The notes under the pieces are model-generated. The model had not been told where the DNA came from and made no database searches. It worked only from the letters and a program-made list of their open reading frames with translations. Position numbers and translations under genes: made by a program. Of a stretch of DNA of 64,000 nucleotides, positions 26,736-34,856 are shown piece after piece (positions within the stretch are counted from its first letter, which is position 1; every line of letters begins with the position of its first letter). Origin of the DNA: an uncultured Paracoccaceae bacterium (GTDB taxonomy: Bacteria > Pseudomonadota > Alphaproteobacteria > Rhodobacterales > Rhodobacteraceae); contig CANMEQ010000006.1 of NCBI GenBank assembly GCA_947497065.1, forward strand, positions 186,001 through 250,000, in the 5' to 3' direction.

Positions 26736-26780
26736 CACCGCGCCTGCGGCGAGCGGGCAAGGGGGCGCTGCCCCCTCGGT
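26736..26780. repeat. GC-rich inverted repeats between the SDR and helicase genes
   Basis: CCGCGCCTGCGGCG is followed by AGGGGGC-GCT-GCCCCCT (26760-26776, a 7-bp stem). No U-run follows, so this may be an SDR 3' hairpin or a copy of a dispersed palindromic element. The rest of the 150-bp gap shows nothing. Confidence 0.4.
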
Positions 26781-26877
26781 CTGCGGCCTCACCCCCATGG
26801 CGCGCCCCGCAAAAGTCATGTGAACAGACCGCGAACATGGGGTTTTCTTGGCGCCCATCACAGGTTAGGTTCCCTGC

Positions 26878-29388
26878 ATGAGCAGTTTTTCCGATGACGA
26901 CGCCTTCGAGGCCGCAACACGCCCCCCCGCCCAAGCGGGGTCCTTGTCCCAACAGGCCATGGCCGGGCTTGCCCCGCAAACCGACTATCTGGACGGGCTG
27001 AACCCCGCCCAACGCGAAGCCGTGGAAACCATGGATGGCCCCGTCTTGATGCTCGCAGGCGCAGGCACAGGCAAAACCAAAGCGCTGACCTGTCGCATCG
27101 CCCACCTGATGGCCACAGGCCGCGCGCGCCCCGACGAAATCCTCGCCGTGACCTTCACCAACAAAGCCGCCCGCGAAATGCGCACCCGCATCGGCACGCT
27201 GACACCGGGGCAGGCCGAAGGCATGCGCTGGCTGGGCACCTTCCACGCCATCTGTGTGAAACTCCTGCGCCGGCACGCCGAACTGGTCGGCCTGAAATCA
27301 AACTTCACCATCCTCGACACCGACGACCAACTGCGCCTCATGAAAGAACAGGTGCGCCTGTCCGGCATGGACGAAAAACGGTGGCCGCCGCGCATGCTCT
27401 CCGGCATCATCGACGGGTGGAAAAACAAAGCCTGGGTGCCCTCGGCGGTGCCCACCGGCGAGCACAGCGCCTTTGATGGCAAAGGCGTGGCCCTCTACAC
27501 CGCCTACCAGCAACGCCTGAAAGACCTGAACGCCTGCGACTTTGGCGATCTGCTGCTGCACATGGTCACCATCTTCCAAAACAATGAAGACGTGCTGCGC
27601 AACTATCAACGCTGGTTCAAATACATTCTTGTGGACGAATACCAAGACACCAACGTCGCCCAATACCTGTGGCTGCGCCTGCTGGCCCAAGGGCACAAAA
27701 ACATCTGCTGCGTGGGCGATGATGACCAATCCATCTACGGCTGGCGCGGCGCAGAAGTCGGCAACATCCTGCGGTTTGAAAAAGACTTCGACGGTGCCCA
27801 TGTGGTCCGCCTTGAGCAAAACTACCGCTCCACTGGCCACATCCTCGGGGCCGCCGCTGGCGTGATCGAAGCCAACAAAGGCCGCCTTGGCAAAACCCTG
27901 TTCACCGATGACGAAGACGGTGATAAGGTGCGCCTGATCGGCCATTGGGATGGCGAGGAGGAGGCCCGCTGGATCGGCGAGGAAATCGAAGCCATGCAGC
28001 GCGGCACCCGCGGCAACGCAGGGGTCCCCCTCAACGATATGGCGATCCTCGTGCGCGCGTCACACCAGATGCGCAGCTTCGAGGACCGCTTTCTCACCAT
28101 CGGCCTGCCATATCGCGTCATCGGCGGCCCGCGGTTCTACGAACGCTTGGAAATCCGCGACGCCATGGCCTACTTCCGGCTCGCCGTCAGTCAAGACGAC
28201 GATCTGGCGTTCGAACGCATCGTCAACACCCCCAAACGGGGCTTGGGTGACAAAGCCGTGCAAACCATCCAGATGACCGCCCGATCCAACGGCGTGAACC
28301 TCGTCGAAGGCGCACGCCTGTGCGTCGAGGCTGGTTTGATAAAAGGTAAGGGTGGCAAGGCGTTACGCGAACTTGTTGAGGGGCTTGACCGCTGGTACGG
28401 CGCCGTCCACGCAGGCAGCCAAACGGCGGCACCTCTGGGCGATGTCTTCGAGGCCTCTGATGATCAAATCATCGATGACGAGGCCCCGATTACCATCAAC
28501 GACCCCATTTCCGACTACGATCATATCCACGTCGCAGAAACCATCCTCGACGAATCCGGCTACACCGGATTTTGGCAAAACGACAAAACACCCGAAGCTC
28601 CGGGCCGCCTCGAGAACCTTAAGGAACTCGTGAAAGCACTTGAAAACTTTGAGAATTTGCAAGGTTTTCTCGAGCACGTCAGCCTCATCATGGACAACGC
28701 CCAAGACGAAGAAGACGACAAAGTCACGGTGATGACATTGCACGCGGCCAAGGGCCTCGAATATCCGGCGGTCTTCCTGCCAGGCTGGGAAGACGGGTTG
28801 TTTCCGTCGCAACGCTCCATGGATGAAAGCGGCCTTAAAGGTCTCGAAGAAGAACGCAGGCTGGCCTACGTGGGCATCACGCGGGCCGAAAAGCTCTGCA
28901 CCATTTCCTTCGCCGCCAACCGCCGCGTCTACGGCCAATGGCAATCCCAAATGCCCAGTCGCTTCATCGATGAACTCCCATCAGAACACGTCGAAGTCCT
29001 CACTCCACCGGGCCTTTACGGCGGCGGCTACGGCGCTGCAGGCATGTCCGCCCAGGCCAATCCGGCGTCGGTCGGCATGGGCTCGAACCTGCATAAAAAA
29101 GCCGCCGACGCTGATGTCTACAATTCACCGGGCTGGCGGCGTTTGCAAAACCGCAGCCAACAACGCCCCGTGGCCCAGCCCCAAGAAGCCCGCAACATGA
29201 CCATCAACATGGCGGCCACCTCGTCGTTCACTGTGTCAGACCGCGTGTTCCACCAGAAATTCGGCTATGGCGAAGTGATGGAAATCGAGGGCGATAAATT
29301 GGTCATCGAATTCGACAAAGCGGGCGAGAAAAAAGTCGTGGCGAAATTCGTCGTCTCCGCTTCTGCTGCTAACGACGTGCCGTTCTAA
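26878..29388 (+). CDS. uvrD: UvrD/PcrA-type superfamily 1 DNA helicase
   Basis: 836 aa. After a 38-residue acidic/polar tail comes GLNPAQREAVE (Q motif), Walker A AGAGTGKT (60-67), motif Ia AVTFTNKAAREM, Walker B VDEYQDTN, motif III DDDQSIYGWRGAE, motif IV LEQNYRSTGHIL, motif V TLHAAKGLEYPAVFLPGWEDGLFPSQ and motif VI EERRLAYVGITRAEK. A Tudor-like C-terminal domain (VFHQKFGYGEVMEIEGDKLVIEFD) is as in UvrD/PcrA. It unwinds DNA 3' to 5' in excision and mismatch repair and clears RecA or stalled polymerase. Alone in its transcription unit. Confidence 0.93.
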   Translation: MSSFSDDDAFEAATRPPAQAGSLSQQAMAGLAPQTDYLDGLNPAQREAVETMDGPVLMLAGAGTGKTKALTCRIAHLMATGRARPDEILAVTFTNKAAREMRTRIGTLTPGQAEGMRWLGTFHAICVKLLRRHAELVGLKSNFTILDTDDQLRLMKEQVRLSGMDEKRWPPRMLSGIIDGWKNKAWVPSAVPTGEHSAFDGKGVALYTAYQQRLKDLNACDFGDLLLHMVTIFQNNEDVLRNYQRWFKYILVDEYQDTNVAQYLWLRLLAQGHKNICCVGDDDQSIYGWRGAEVGNILRFEKDFDGAHVVRLEQNYRSTGHILGAAAGVIEANKGRLGKTLFTDDEDGDKVRLIGHWDGEEEARWIGEEIEAMQRGTRGNAGVPLNDMAILVRASHQMRSFEDRFLTIGLPYRVIGGPRFYERLEIRDAMAYFRLAVSQDDDLAFERIVNTPKRGLGDKAVQTIQMTARSNGVNLVEGARLCVEAGLIKGKGGKALRELVEGLDRWYGAVHAGSQTAAPLGDVFEASDDQIIDDEAPITINDPISDYDHIHVAETILDESGYTGFWQNDKTPEAPGRLENLKELVKALENFENLQGFLEHVSLIMDNAQDEEDDKVTVMTLHAAKGLEYPAVFLPGWEDGLFPSQRSMDESGLKGLEEERRLAYVGITRAEKLCTISFAANRRVYGQWQSQMPSRFIDELPSEHVEVLTPPGLYGGGYGAAGMSAQANPASVGMGSNLHKKAADADVYNSPGWRRLQNRSQQRPVAQPQEARNMTINMAATSSFTVSDRVFHQKFGYGEVMEIEGDKLVIEFDKAGEKKVVAKFVVSASAANDVPF

Positions 29389-29405
29389 CCCCTTGGCCCG
29401 GCTCT

Positions 29406-30035
29406 TTAACCAGCTGCCAAACCGTCGGGCCAAATCACAGGGTACAGGGATACCACCAGCAGCGCGGCCATGGTCCAGTTGAACGCCCGCAGTCGCGCGG
29501 GTGACGTCAAAAAACGACGCATTTCTTGGCCCAAGGCCACCCAAGCGGAAATGCACGGGAAACTGACGATGGCAAACACCAAGGACACGACCGTAATCGC
29601 CATAACCGAACGGGCACCCCCATCCCCCGTTGCGTATTGCACAATCGCATAGGTCGCCATCGTCCAGGCCTTGGGGTTCACCCATTGAAACGCCGCCGCC
29701 TGCATAAAGGTCAACGGTGCGCCCCCTGTGTCCGGCACATCCGGCAGGGCGGGCGCCGCACGAGCAATCTTCCACGCCAGCCACAGCAGATACACAACAG
29801 ACACGCTGCGCAAAACACGGTCCAGCACCGGAAACGCATCAAACACCTGCATCAACCCAAGCCCGACCAAGGCAATCATCACCGGAAACCCGATGGAAAT
29901 CCCCATCATATGCCGCAACGTGCGCCGAAACCCGAAATTCGCGCCAGAGGCCACCAACATCGTGTTGTTCGGGCCGGGCGTGATCGTGGACACAAAGGCA
30001 AAGGCGACAAGCGCAAAGAAAATATCATAGGTCAT
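29406..30035 (-). CDS. LysE-family amino-acid exporter
   Basis: 209 aa, six hydrophobic segments. ALVAFAFVSTITPGPNNTML is the family's first helix and TPGPN loop; GANFGFRRTLRHMMGISIGF and QWVNPKAWTMA are also diagnostic of the LysE/RhtB family. It should export an amino acid or analogue from the cytoplasm. It is divergent from an Lrp/AsnC regulator, with 72 bp between the starts, an arrangement that usually means the regulator controls the exporter. Confidence 0.92.
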   Translation of the reverse strand: MTYDIFFALVAFAFVSTITPGPNNTMLVASGANFGFRRTLRHMMGISIGFPVMIALVGLGLMQVFDAFPVLDRVLRSVSVVYLLWLAWKIARAAPALPDVPDTGGAPLTFMQAAAFQWVNPKAWTMATYAIVQYATGDGGARSVMAITVVSLVFAIVSFPCISAWVALGQEMRRFLTSPARLRAFNWTMAALLVVSLYPVIWPDGLAAG

Positions 30036-30060
30036 TGCACGATCTTATGCGCTGCCTCGC

Positions 30061-30073
30061 ACAATGTAATTGT
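30061..30073. promoter_or_regulatory. Palindrome between exporter and Lrp genes, candidate operator
   Basis: ACAAT-GTA-ATTGT is a perfect 5-bp palindrome around 3 nt, AT-rich as are many Lrp/AsnC sites, placed 26 bp from the exporter start and 35 bp from the regulator start. Confidence 0.45.
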
Positions 30074-30094
30074 TATCTTGTTTGATTTTCGCGC

Positions 30095-30100
30095 TATACT
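30095..30100 (+). promoter_or_regulatory. -10 element of the lrp-like gene, probably giving a leaderless mRNA
   Basis: TATACT lies 7 nt before the ATG at 30108, so transcription would begin at or beside the start codon. No Shine-Dalgarno sequence precedes the ATG. The -35 element is unclear; TTGTTA inside the palindrome is 19 bp upstream. Confidence 0.4.
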
Positions 30101-30107
30101 GCAATCC

Positions 30108-30560
30108 ATGACCGATATTGATCCAATAAACGACAGAATCTTGTTCGCCCTGCGGGCCAATGGCCGTATCTCCAACCAAAGCCTCGCTGAAAAAGTGGGC
30201 CTGAGCCCCTCGGCCTGTTTGCGCCGCGTTCAGGATTTGGAAAAACGGGGGGTCATCACAGGCTACCGCGCCCAATTCGACCCCGAACAAACCGGCCGCG
30301 CCTATGTGGTTTATGTCGCCGTGGGCTTGGCAGAGCATTCAAAAGAGGCGCAGCTGGGGTTTGAGCGCGCCATGGACCGCGCCGAAGAAGTCACCGAATG
30401 CCACAATATCGCTGGCGCATTCGAATACCTTCTAAGAGTCGAAACCCGCGATTTGGCCGCCTACAAACGGTTCCACACCGACCACCTCGGCACCGTGCCG
30501 CATGTGCGCTCAATCACCAGTTACATGGTCATGGGCTCTCCGAAAGACACCCGCAGCTAA
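30108..30560 (+). CDS. Lrp/AsnC-family transcriptional regulator
   Basis: 150 aa from the ATG at 30108 (MTDIDPINDRILFALRANGR, the usual Lrp start). A winged helix-turn-helix spans about 8-65 (SNQSLAEKVGLSPSACLRRVQDLEKRG is the HTH), followed by a RAM ligand-binding domain at about 70-145 (AYVVYVAVGLAEHS; VTECHNIAGAFEYLLRVETRD). It probably senses an amino acid and controls the divergent LysE-type exporter. It converges with the MFS gene; the two stops overlap by 4 nt. Confidence 0.93.
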   Translation: MTDIDPINDRILFALRANGRISNQSLAEKVGLSPSACLRRVQDLEKRGVITGYRAQFDPEQTGRAYVVYVAVGLAEHSKEAQLGFERAMDRAEEVTECHNIAGAFEYLLRVETRDLAAYKRFHTDHLGTVPHVRSITSYMVMGSPKDTRS

Positions 30561-31789
30561 AGCCGTAATTTCAAACGCCCATAGACAAACATCACGCCCA
30601 TCCCAAAAGCCCCAATCGCAAACGGCAGCCGCAACGCCAGCTCGCGCCCCAAATCCGGCTCCGCCAAGGACACGATCCACCCCGCCGCCAAGGCCCCAAA
30701 CGGCATCACGCCCCAGCCAAAGAATCGGTACATCGCATTCACGCGGCCCAAAATCGCATCAGGGATCAACCTTTGGCGGTAGGACACTGTGATAACATTC
30801 CACAAAAGCGCCCCGATCATCTCTAAAAACAACGCCACGGCAACGACAAAGGCATTGGATGTCAGCGCAATCAAAACAAACGGCACCGGAAACACCAACA
30901 TCGCCGCCCATAACGCCCGCTGACGGCCCAAATATACAACCACCTTCGGCCCGATCAGCCCGCCCACCACACCGCCCGCCGCACCGGCGGTCAGTAAAAC
31001 ACCATGGCCCACGGCGCTCAGGCCCAAAATATCCTGACTGAACAGCACCAAAACTGTAAATGTCATCACGCTGAACCCGTTGATCAGCCCCAGCATCACC
31101 GCCAGCCGTAAAATCACCGGGTGCCGCCACATCCACAGCCAGCCCTCAACGACCTGCGGCCACATCTTGGCACGCGCAGGTCGCGCGCGTGCGGGCAGGG
31201 CGATCATCCACACCAGCCACGCGGCCAAGGCAAATGTCACCGCATCCACCGCAAAGGGCACAGGCACCGCAAGGGCGATCAAAACCCCTGCAACAGGCGG
31301 CCCAACGAACGACCCCATGATGTGCTCGACGCTCCAGATCTGCCCATTTGCGGTTTCCAAAACCTCTTGCGCCACCAGTGCAGGCAAAACCGTCTGCGCC
31401 GCCGTGTCACGCACCACCTCTGCGGTCCCCAACAGCAGCGCCAAGAGGGCGAGGCCTGCAACAAAGGGCAGGGGATCCGCCTCAAGCGGGACGCTCGGCA
31501 ACGACAAAATCAGCGCGATGACCCCGCCCGTCAGCAAGCACCGAAACACATCAGCCCGCACCATCAACACGCGGCGGTCAATTCTGTCGGCGAAGACGCC
31601 CGCAGGAATCGAAAATAAAAACCACGGCAACCGCTGTGCGAACGCGACAAAGGCAATCAAAACCGGATCGCGCGTCAGCAATGTGGCCAGCCACGGGAAC
31701 GCCAAGGCCGAAATACCGTCGCCCAAATTGGACACGGCACTGGCCGAAAACAACAACCGATAGGGGCGATTGGCCAAAAGAAGCATCAT
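30557..31789 (-). CDS. Major facilitator superfamily transporter
   Basis: 410 aa with about twelve membrane segments. The N-terminal YRLLFSASAVSNLGDGISALAFPWLA and the loop PAGVFADRIDRRVLMVRADVFR (motif A type, D-R-x-D-R-R) match the drug-efflux/enterobactin-exporter-like (EntS/MFS_3) subgroup. Substrate unknown. The gene's 5' end lies 59 bp from the RNA hairpin array; both are on the minus strand, so the array terminator shields it. Confidence 0.88.
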   Translation of the reverse strand: MMLLLANRPYRLLFSASAVSNLGDGISALAFPWLATLLTRDPVLIAFVAFAQRLPWFLFSIPAGVFADRIDRRVLMVRADVFRCLLTGGVIALILSLPSVPLEADPLPFVAGLALLALLLGTAEVVRDTAAQTVLPALVAQEVLETANGQIWSVEHIMGSFVGPPVAGVLIALAVPVPFAVDAVTFALAAWLVWMIALPARARPARAKMWPQVVEGWLWMWRHPVILRLAVMLGLINGFSVMTFTVLVLFSQDILGLSAVGHGVLLTAGAAGGVVGGLIGPKVVVYLGRQRALWAAMLVFPVPFVLIALTSNAFVVAVALFLEMIGALLWNVITVSYRQRLIPDAILGRVNAMYRFFGWGVMPFGALAAGWIVSLAEPDLGRELALRLPFAIGAFGMGVMFVYGRLKLRL

Positions 31790-31838
31790 GCCTCAGTGGC
31801 ACGCACCCCATCATCAATGTCAAGAAATCCCCCTCTAA

Positions 31839-31882
31839 AAACAAAAAAACGACGAGACCAGGGAGGAGGAGGTCTCGTCGTT
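31839..31882 (-). terminator. Last array hairpin acting as intrinsic terminator
   Basis: The seventh hairpin has a perfect 12-bp stem (AACGACGAGACC / GGTCTCGTCGTT) with a TCCTCCTCCCT loop and runs into TTTTTGTTTT on the minus strand. The same hairpin therefore carries the sRNA loop motif and ends the transcript. Confidence 0.88.
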
Positions 31883-32134
31883 CTTTTCGCGGTCTCAAGG
31901 GAGGAGGAGAGACCTATCTGGTCAAATCCGGAAACCAGGGAGGAGGAGAGGTTTTCCGGTTCTGACATGATCTCATGGGAGGATGAGATCAATTCTTTAA
32001 TTCTTTGATCAAGGGCGGCGACATCAGGGAGGAGGAGAGATGTCGCCGCGTCTTGATCGATGCGCCCGGACCCAGGGAGGAGGAGAGGGATGGGCGCAGT
32101 TACGAGGCTTTAAAAGGGAGGAGAAAAAGCCTCG
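31839..32134 (-). ncRNA. Array of seven CCUCCUCCC-loop hairpins (CcsR / cuckoo-type sRNAs)
   Basis: On the minus strand, starting 16 nt after the DUF1127 stop, seven hairpins follow one another. Stem arms: 32103-32111/32126-32134; 32061-32067/32092-32098 plus an inner CCC/GGG; 32007-32025/32039-32058; 31968-31976/31983-31991; 31928-31936/31950-31959; 31891-31896/31909-31914; 31848-31859/31871-31882. Stems differ from each other while the loops repeat CTCCTCCTCCCT; the fourth loop is only CCTCCC. In Rhodobacter sphaeroides, CcsR sRNAs with CCUCCUCCC loops are processed from a transcript that also encodes the DUF1127 RNA-binding protein CcaF1 and is induced by stress. The same layout here makes that identity very likely. 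The loops resemble anti-Shine-Dalgarno sequence. This array fills the gene-free stretch 31790-32149. Confidence 0.9.
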
Positions 32135-32149
32135 ATCTCGGTGTGTGCC

Positions 32150-32359
32150 TTAGTTGTAAGCCGCTTCACGAGCGATACGGGCGATGTCGCCTGTGCCGAT
32201 GCCCATGTCGTTCAGCTCACGTGGGGAAAGGTCACGCAATTCGTTAAGTGTTGTGCGGTATACGCGGTGTTGTGCGTAGCGCGTTTGCAGGTCGCTGCGC
32301 AAAGATGCGATGCGAGAAAAAAATGTGCCGCCGGTGCGGGTTTCAGTAACAAAAGCCAT
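32150..32359 (-). CDS. ccaF1: DUF1127 small protein, CcaF1-like
   Basis: 69 aa from the ATG at 32359 (MAFVTETRTGGTFFSR), with AAAGAGG 5 nt upstream; the longer frame to 32521 lacks such a site. YRTTLNELRDLSPRELNDMGIG is the DUF1127 core, and the protein is Arg-rich. In R. sphaeroides CcaF1, a DUF1127 protein encoded directly before the CcsR sRNAs, binds RNA and affects sRNA maturation. The hairpin array follows 16 nt downstream, so the same function is a reasonable inference. I could not identify a heat-shock (RpoH-type) promoter with confidence. Confidence 0.88.
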   Translation of the reverse strand: MAFVTETRTGGTFFSRIASLRSDLQTRYAQHRVYRTTLNELRDLSPRELNDMGIGTGDIARIAREAAYN

Positions 32360-32544
32360 AGTAGCCTCTTTCAAATATGCGACCCTGTCTCTGTGGGTCT
32401 CGGGTTGCAGCGCCGTGTTGCGCTTCTGGAATTCAAAATAGGCAATTGCTGCGTCTGCACAATCCCGACAAACCTCAATGCCGCTATGCAGAAAATGCAT
32501 GGTTACGTTCTTGAATTGCATATGTTTTACGCAGCGGTCTGGGG

Positions 32545-32557
32545 TGACCCTGGGTCA
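32545..32557. promoter_or_regulatory. Perfect palindrome between ccaF1-like and mrp genes
   Basis: TGACCC-T-GGGTCA lies 83 bp upstream of mrp and 186 bp upstream of the DUF1127 gene in their shared 280-bp divergent region. It has the form of a dimeric repressor site; the regulator is unknown. A weaker repeat ATGCA-N5-TGCAT lies about 60 bp to its left. Nothing else was seen in this region. Confidence 0.4.
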
Positions 32558-32639
32558 GTTTACGACTTGTGCAGCCATCTGGTTGTGTTGTCTTATCCTT
32601 GGGCGGTTTAAGAACAGTTAAAACAATTGGGGTTCAGCA

Positions 32640-33737
32640 ATGGCACTTACAAACGAAACGATTCTTGCAGCACTTGGCACAATTGGCTTGCCCGACGGCG
32701 GCGATTTGGTCTCGCGCGATATGATCCGCGCCCTCTCTATAGAAGACGGTAAGGTTAAATTCGTCATCGAAGCACCGGATGCCGCGATGGCCAGCCGCAT
32801 GGAACCTATCCGTCAAGCAGCCGAAGCGATCGTTGCAAAAATGGAAGGGGTCGGGGGCGTTTCCGCGTTGCTCACCGCCCACGGCCCTGCGACCCCCAAC
32901 AAACAGCCGCCCCCACCGTCCGACAAAACACCGCCCAGCCTCACAATCGGCCGCCACCCAACACCCCAGGCCGGACCGCAAGGCGTGCCCGGCGTCGACC
33001 GCATCATCGCAATCGGATCGGGCAAAGGCGGCGTGGGCAAATCCACCGTCTCGTCCAACCTTGCCGTGGCGCTGGCCAAACAGGGCCGCAAAGTGGGCCT
33101 GCTCGACGCAGACATCTACGGCCCCTCGCAGCCGCGCATGATGGGCGTGAACAAGCGCCCCGGTTCGCCGGACGGCAAAACCATCATCCCCCTGCAGGCC
33201 CACGGCGTCACCATGATGTCCATCGGCCTGATGGTGGACCCCGACAAAGCCGTCGTCTGGCGCGGCCCTATGCTTATGGGCGCGCTGCAACAGATGTTGA
33301 CCCAAGTTGAATGGGGCGAGCTGGATGTCCTGCTGGTCGATCTGCCACCGGGCACCGGCGACGTGCAGCTGACCTTGTGCCAGAAAACCAACCTCACCGG
33401 CGCAATCGTGGTCTCCACCCCCCAAGACGTGGCCCTGCTGGATGCGCGCAAAGCCCTTGATATGTTCGGCACCCTCAAAACCCCCGTCCTCGGGCTGGTC
33501 GAAAACATGTCAACATACACCTGTCCCATATGCGGCCACGAAGAACATATCTTCGGCCATGGCGGTGTCGCGGCAGAGGCGGAAAAGATCGGCGCTCCCT
33601 TCTTGGGCTCCCTCCCGATCGACCTCGACACCCGTCTTGCCGGCGACGCAGGCACGCCCATCGCCGCAGGCGACAGCACAATGGCGCAAGCCTACGCCAC
33701 GCTCGCCAAACGTTTGATCGACGGGGGCATGGGGTGA
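32640..33737 (+). CDS. mrp: Mrp/ApbC-type Fe-S cluster carrier ATPase
   Basis: 365 aa. A DUF59/MIP18-like domain (about 4-78) precedes a Pro-rich linker and a P-loop NTPase with the deviant Walker [12 protein letters not shown] (126-136), [16 protein letters not shown] and [15 protein letters not shown]. Cys295 and Cys298 (YTCPICGH) are the cluster-bridging pair at the dimer interface. It transfers Fe-S clusters to apo-proteins in the cytoplasm. The stop overlaps the GTG of the next gene by 4 nt. Confidence 0.95.
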   Translation: MALTNETILAALGTIGLPDGGDLVSRDMIRALSIEDGKVKFVIEAPDAAMASRMEPIRQAAEAIVAKMEGVGGVSALLTAHGPATPNKQPPPPSDKTPPSLTIGRHPTPQAGPQGVPGVDRIIAIGSGKGGVGKSTVSSNLAVALAKQGRKVGLLDADIYGPSQPRMMGVNKRPGSPDGKTIIPLQAHGVTMMSIGLMVDPDKAVVWRGPMLMGALQQMLTQVEWGELDVLLVDLPPGTGDVQLTLCQKTNLTGAIVVSTPQDVALLDARKALDMFGTLKTPVLGLVENMSTYTCPICGHEEHIFGHGGVAAEAEKIGAPFLGSLPIDLDTRLAGDAGTPIAAGDSTMAQAYATLAKRLIDGGMG

Positions 33738-34249
33738 CCACCCCCGCAGCAAAACCTGCGCGGATCACACTCCGCGCCGCCACGCGGGCCGATTGGCCCG
33801 CGATTTGGGCCATGATCGCCCCCGTCTTTCGCGCGGGCACCACCTATGCCGTCGATCCCAATATCACCGAAGACGCGGCCCGCACCCTCTGGCTCGACAG
33901 CCCCGCCGCCACCTTTGTCGCACTGGGTGACCAAAACACCCCGCTGGGCACCTACTATATAAAACCAAACTTCGCCGGTGCTGCGAACCACATCTGCAAC
34001 TGCGGCTATATCACCGCGCCGCAGGCCGCAGGGCAGGGCGTGGCCACCACCATGTGCACCCACTCCCAAACCGCCGCGCGTGATTTGGGCTTTACGGCAA
34101 TGCAGTTCAATCTGGTGCTGGCCTCCAACACGCGCGCAGTCGCGCTGTGGCACCATCTGGGCTTTTCCACCGTCGGCCTCTTGCCCGAGGCCTTCCGCCA
34201 CCCAGAATTGGGCCTCGTCAACGCCCATATCATGCACAAACACCTCTGA
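33734..34249 (+). CDS. GNAT-family N-acetyltransferase
   Basis: 171 aa from a GTG at 33734 that overlaps the mrp stop (GTGA), implying translational coupling. [22 protein letters not shown] is the GNAT N-terminal strand-helix, [20 protein letters not shown] holds the acetyl-CoA loop (Q-x-x-G-x-G/A form), and [17 protein letters not shown] is the C-terminal motif shared with phosphinothricin- and RimJ-like acetyltransferases. Substrate unknown; the link with mrp may be only positional. Confidence 0.85.
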   Translation: MTTPAAKPARITLRAATRADWPAIWAMIAPVFRAGTTYAVDPNITEDAARTLWLDSPAATFVALGDQNTPLGTYYIKPNFAGAANHICNCGYITAPQAAGQGVATTMCTHSQTAARDLGFTAMQFNLVLASNTRAVALWHHLGFSTVGLLPEAFRHPELGLVNAHIMHKHL

Positions 34250-34301
34250 TCCGCCCTCCCGCTGGGATTTCATGGCCCAACTGGCACGTCATGGAACCTC
34301 C

Positions 34302-34625
34302 TTTGGGAAAATCTGGAACCAAGGCCGGTTCCGAATCAATTTCAGCGCAATTCCGGCGGTTTCAGGGGTGCTATTACCCAGATTCCGCCGTCTTTTCCCG
34401 CGCCAACCCGTGGATCATCCCCGTTTTTGCAAAAAATTTGGGAAAATCTGGAACTTTTTTCACAGCGTGATCAGCCACTACATCTTGTGCCAGGTCTTTT
34501 CGGGTTCCGCTGTATTTTCCCCAAATCGCCTCTCGGGTCGGGCGGTTGGGCATGCGGTATGCCACCCAAATCCCCACGAATTCCCATAAAGTGCCAAAAA
34601 ATCCTTGGCGTACCATGAATTCCCG
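34302..34625. promoter_or_regulatory. Repeated TGGGA-N5-TGG motifs in the dcw upstream region (MraZ-box-like)
   Basis: An 18-bp direct repeat TTTGGGAAAATCTGGAAC lies at 34302-34319 and 34437-34454; each contains TGGGA-AAATC-TGGAA. On the minus strand TGGGA-ATTCG-TGGGG lies at 34572-34586 and CGGGA-ATTCA-TGGTA at 34611-34625. MraZ of E. coli binds TGGGN-N5 repeats, so these four resemble MraZ boxes, although they are about 280-600 bp upstream of mraZ. The gene-free stretch 34250-34690 shows no credible gene. Confidence 0.4.
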
Positions 34626-34699
34626 TGCATACATGATCACAAGAAGACGGGCAGACAAATACGGGGCACCAAACGACCCCACCGACACTAAGAAAACTT

Positions 34700-34856
34700 A
34701 GGTCAGGTTTCATACAGGCACCCTTATTCTTGAACGAAGAGATCCGGCGCGCGAGCGAGCAGACATCCCCCCAGGTGGCGCGCGCAGCTGGACATTCCCG
34801 GCAACGGGACATGGACGACGGATCAGACAGTGGCAGCAGTCTGATCCGTCGTTTTC
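34700..34856 (+). ncRNA. UpsM-like leader RNA upstream of mraZ (5' end not determined)
   Basis: In R. sphaeroides an abundant sRNA, UpsM, is made from the 5' UTR of the dcw cluster by partial termination upstream of mraZ. Here the same place holds a GC-rich stretch with GCGCGC arms (from about 34745) and a perfect 14-bp intrinsic terminator ending 50 nt before mraZ. Identity rests on position and architecture, not sequence comparison; the start given is a guess. Confidence 0.55.

Noticed and set aside
31840..32140. CRISPR array
   Set aside because: Repeat units are short loops within variable stems, spacing is irregular and there are no cas genes; the minus-strand hairpin and terminator structure explains the pattern.
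31796..32247. Two plus-strand frames rich in R-E-E-E repeats
   Set aside because: The repeats come from the GGGAGGAGGAGA loops of the hairpin array read on the wrong strand; no start signals or protein-like composition.
34374..34688. 104-aa minus-strand ORF upstream of mraZ
   Set aside because: It overlaps the repeated TGGGA motifs, lacks a ribosome-binding site and resembles no family.
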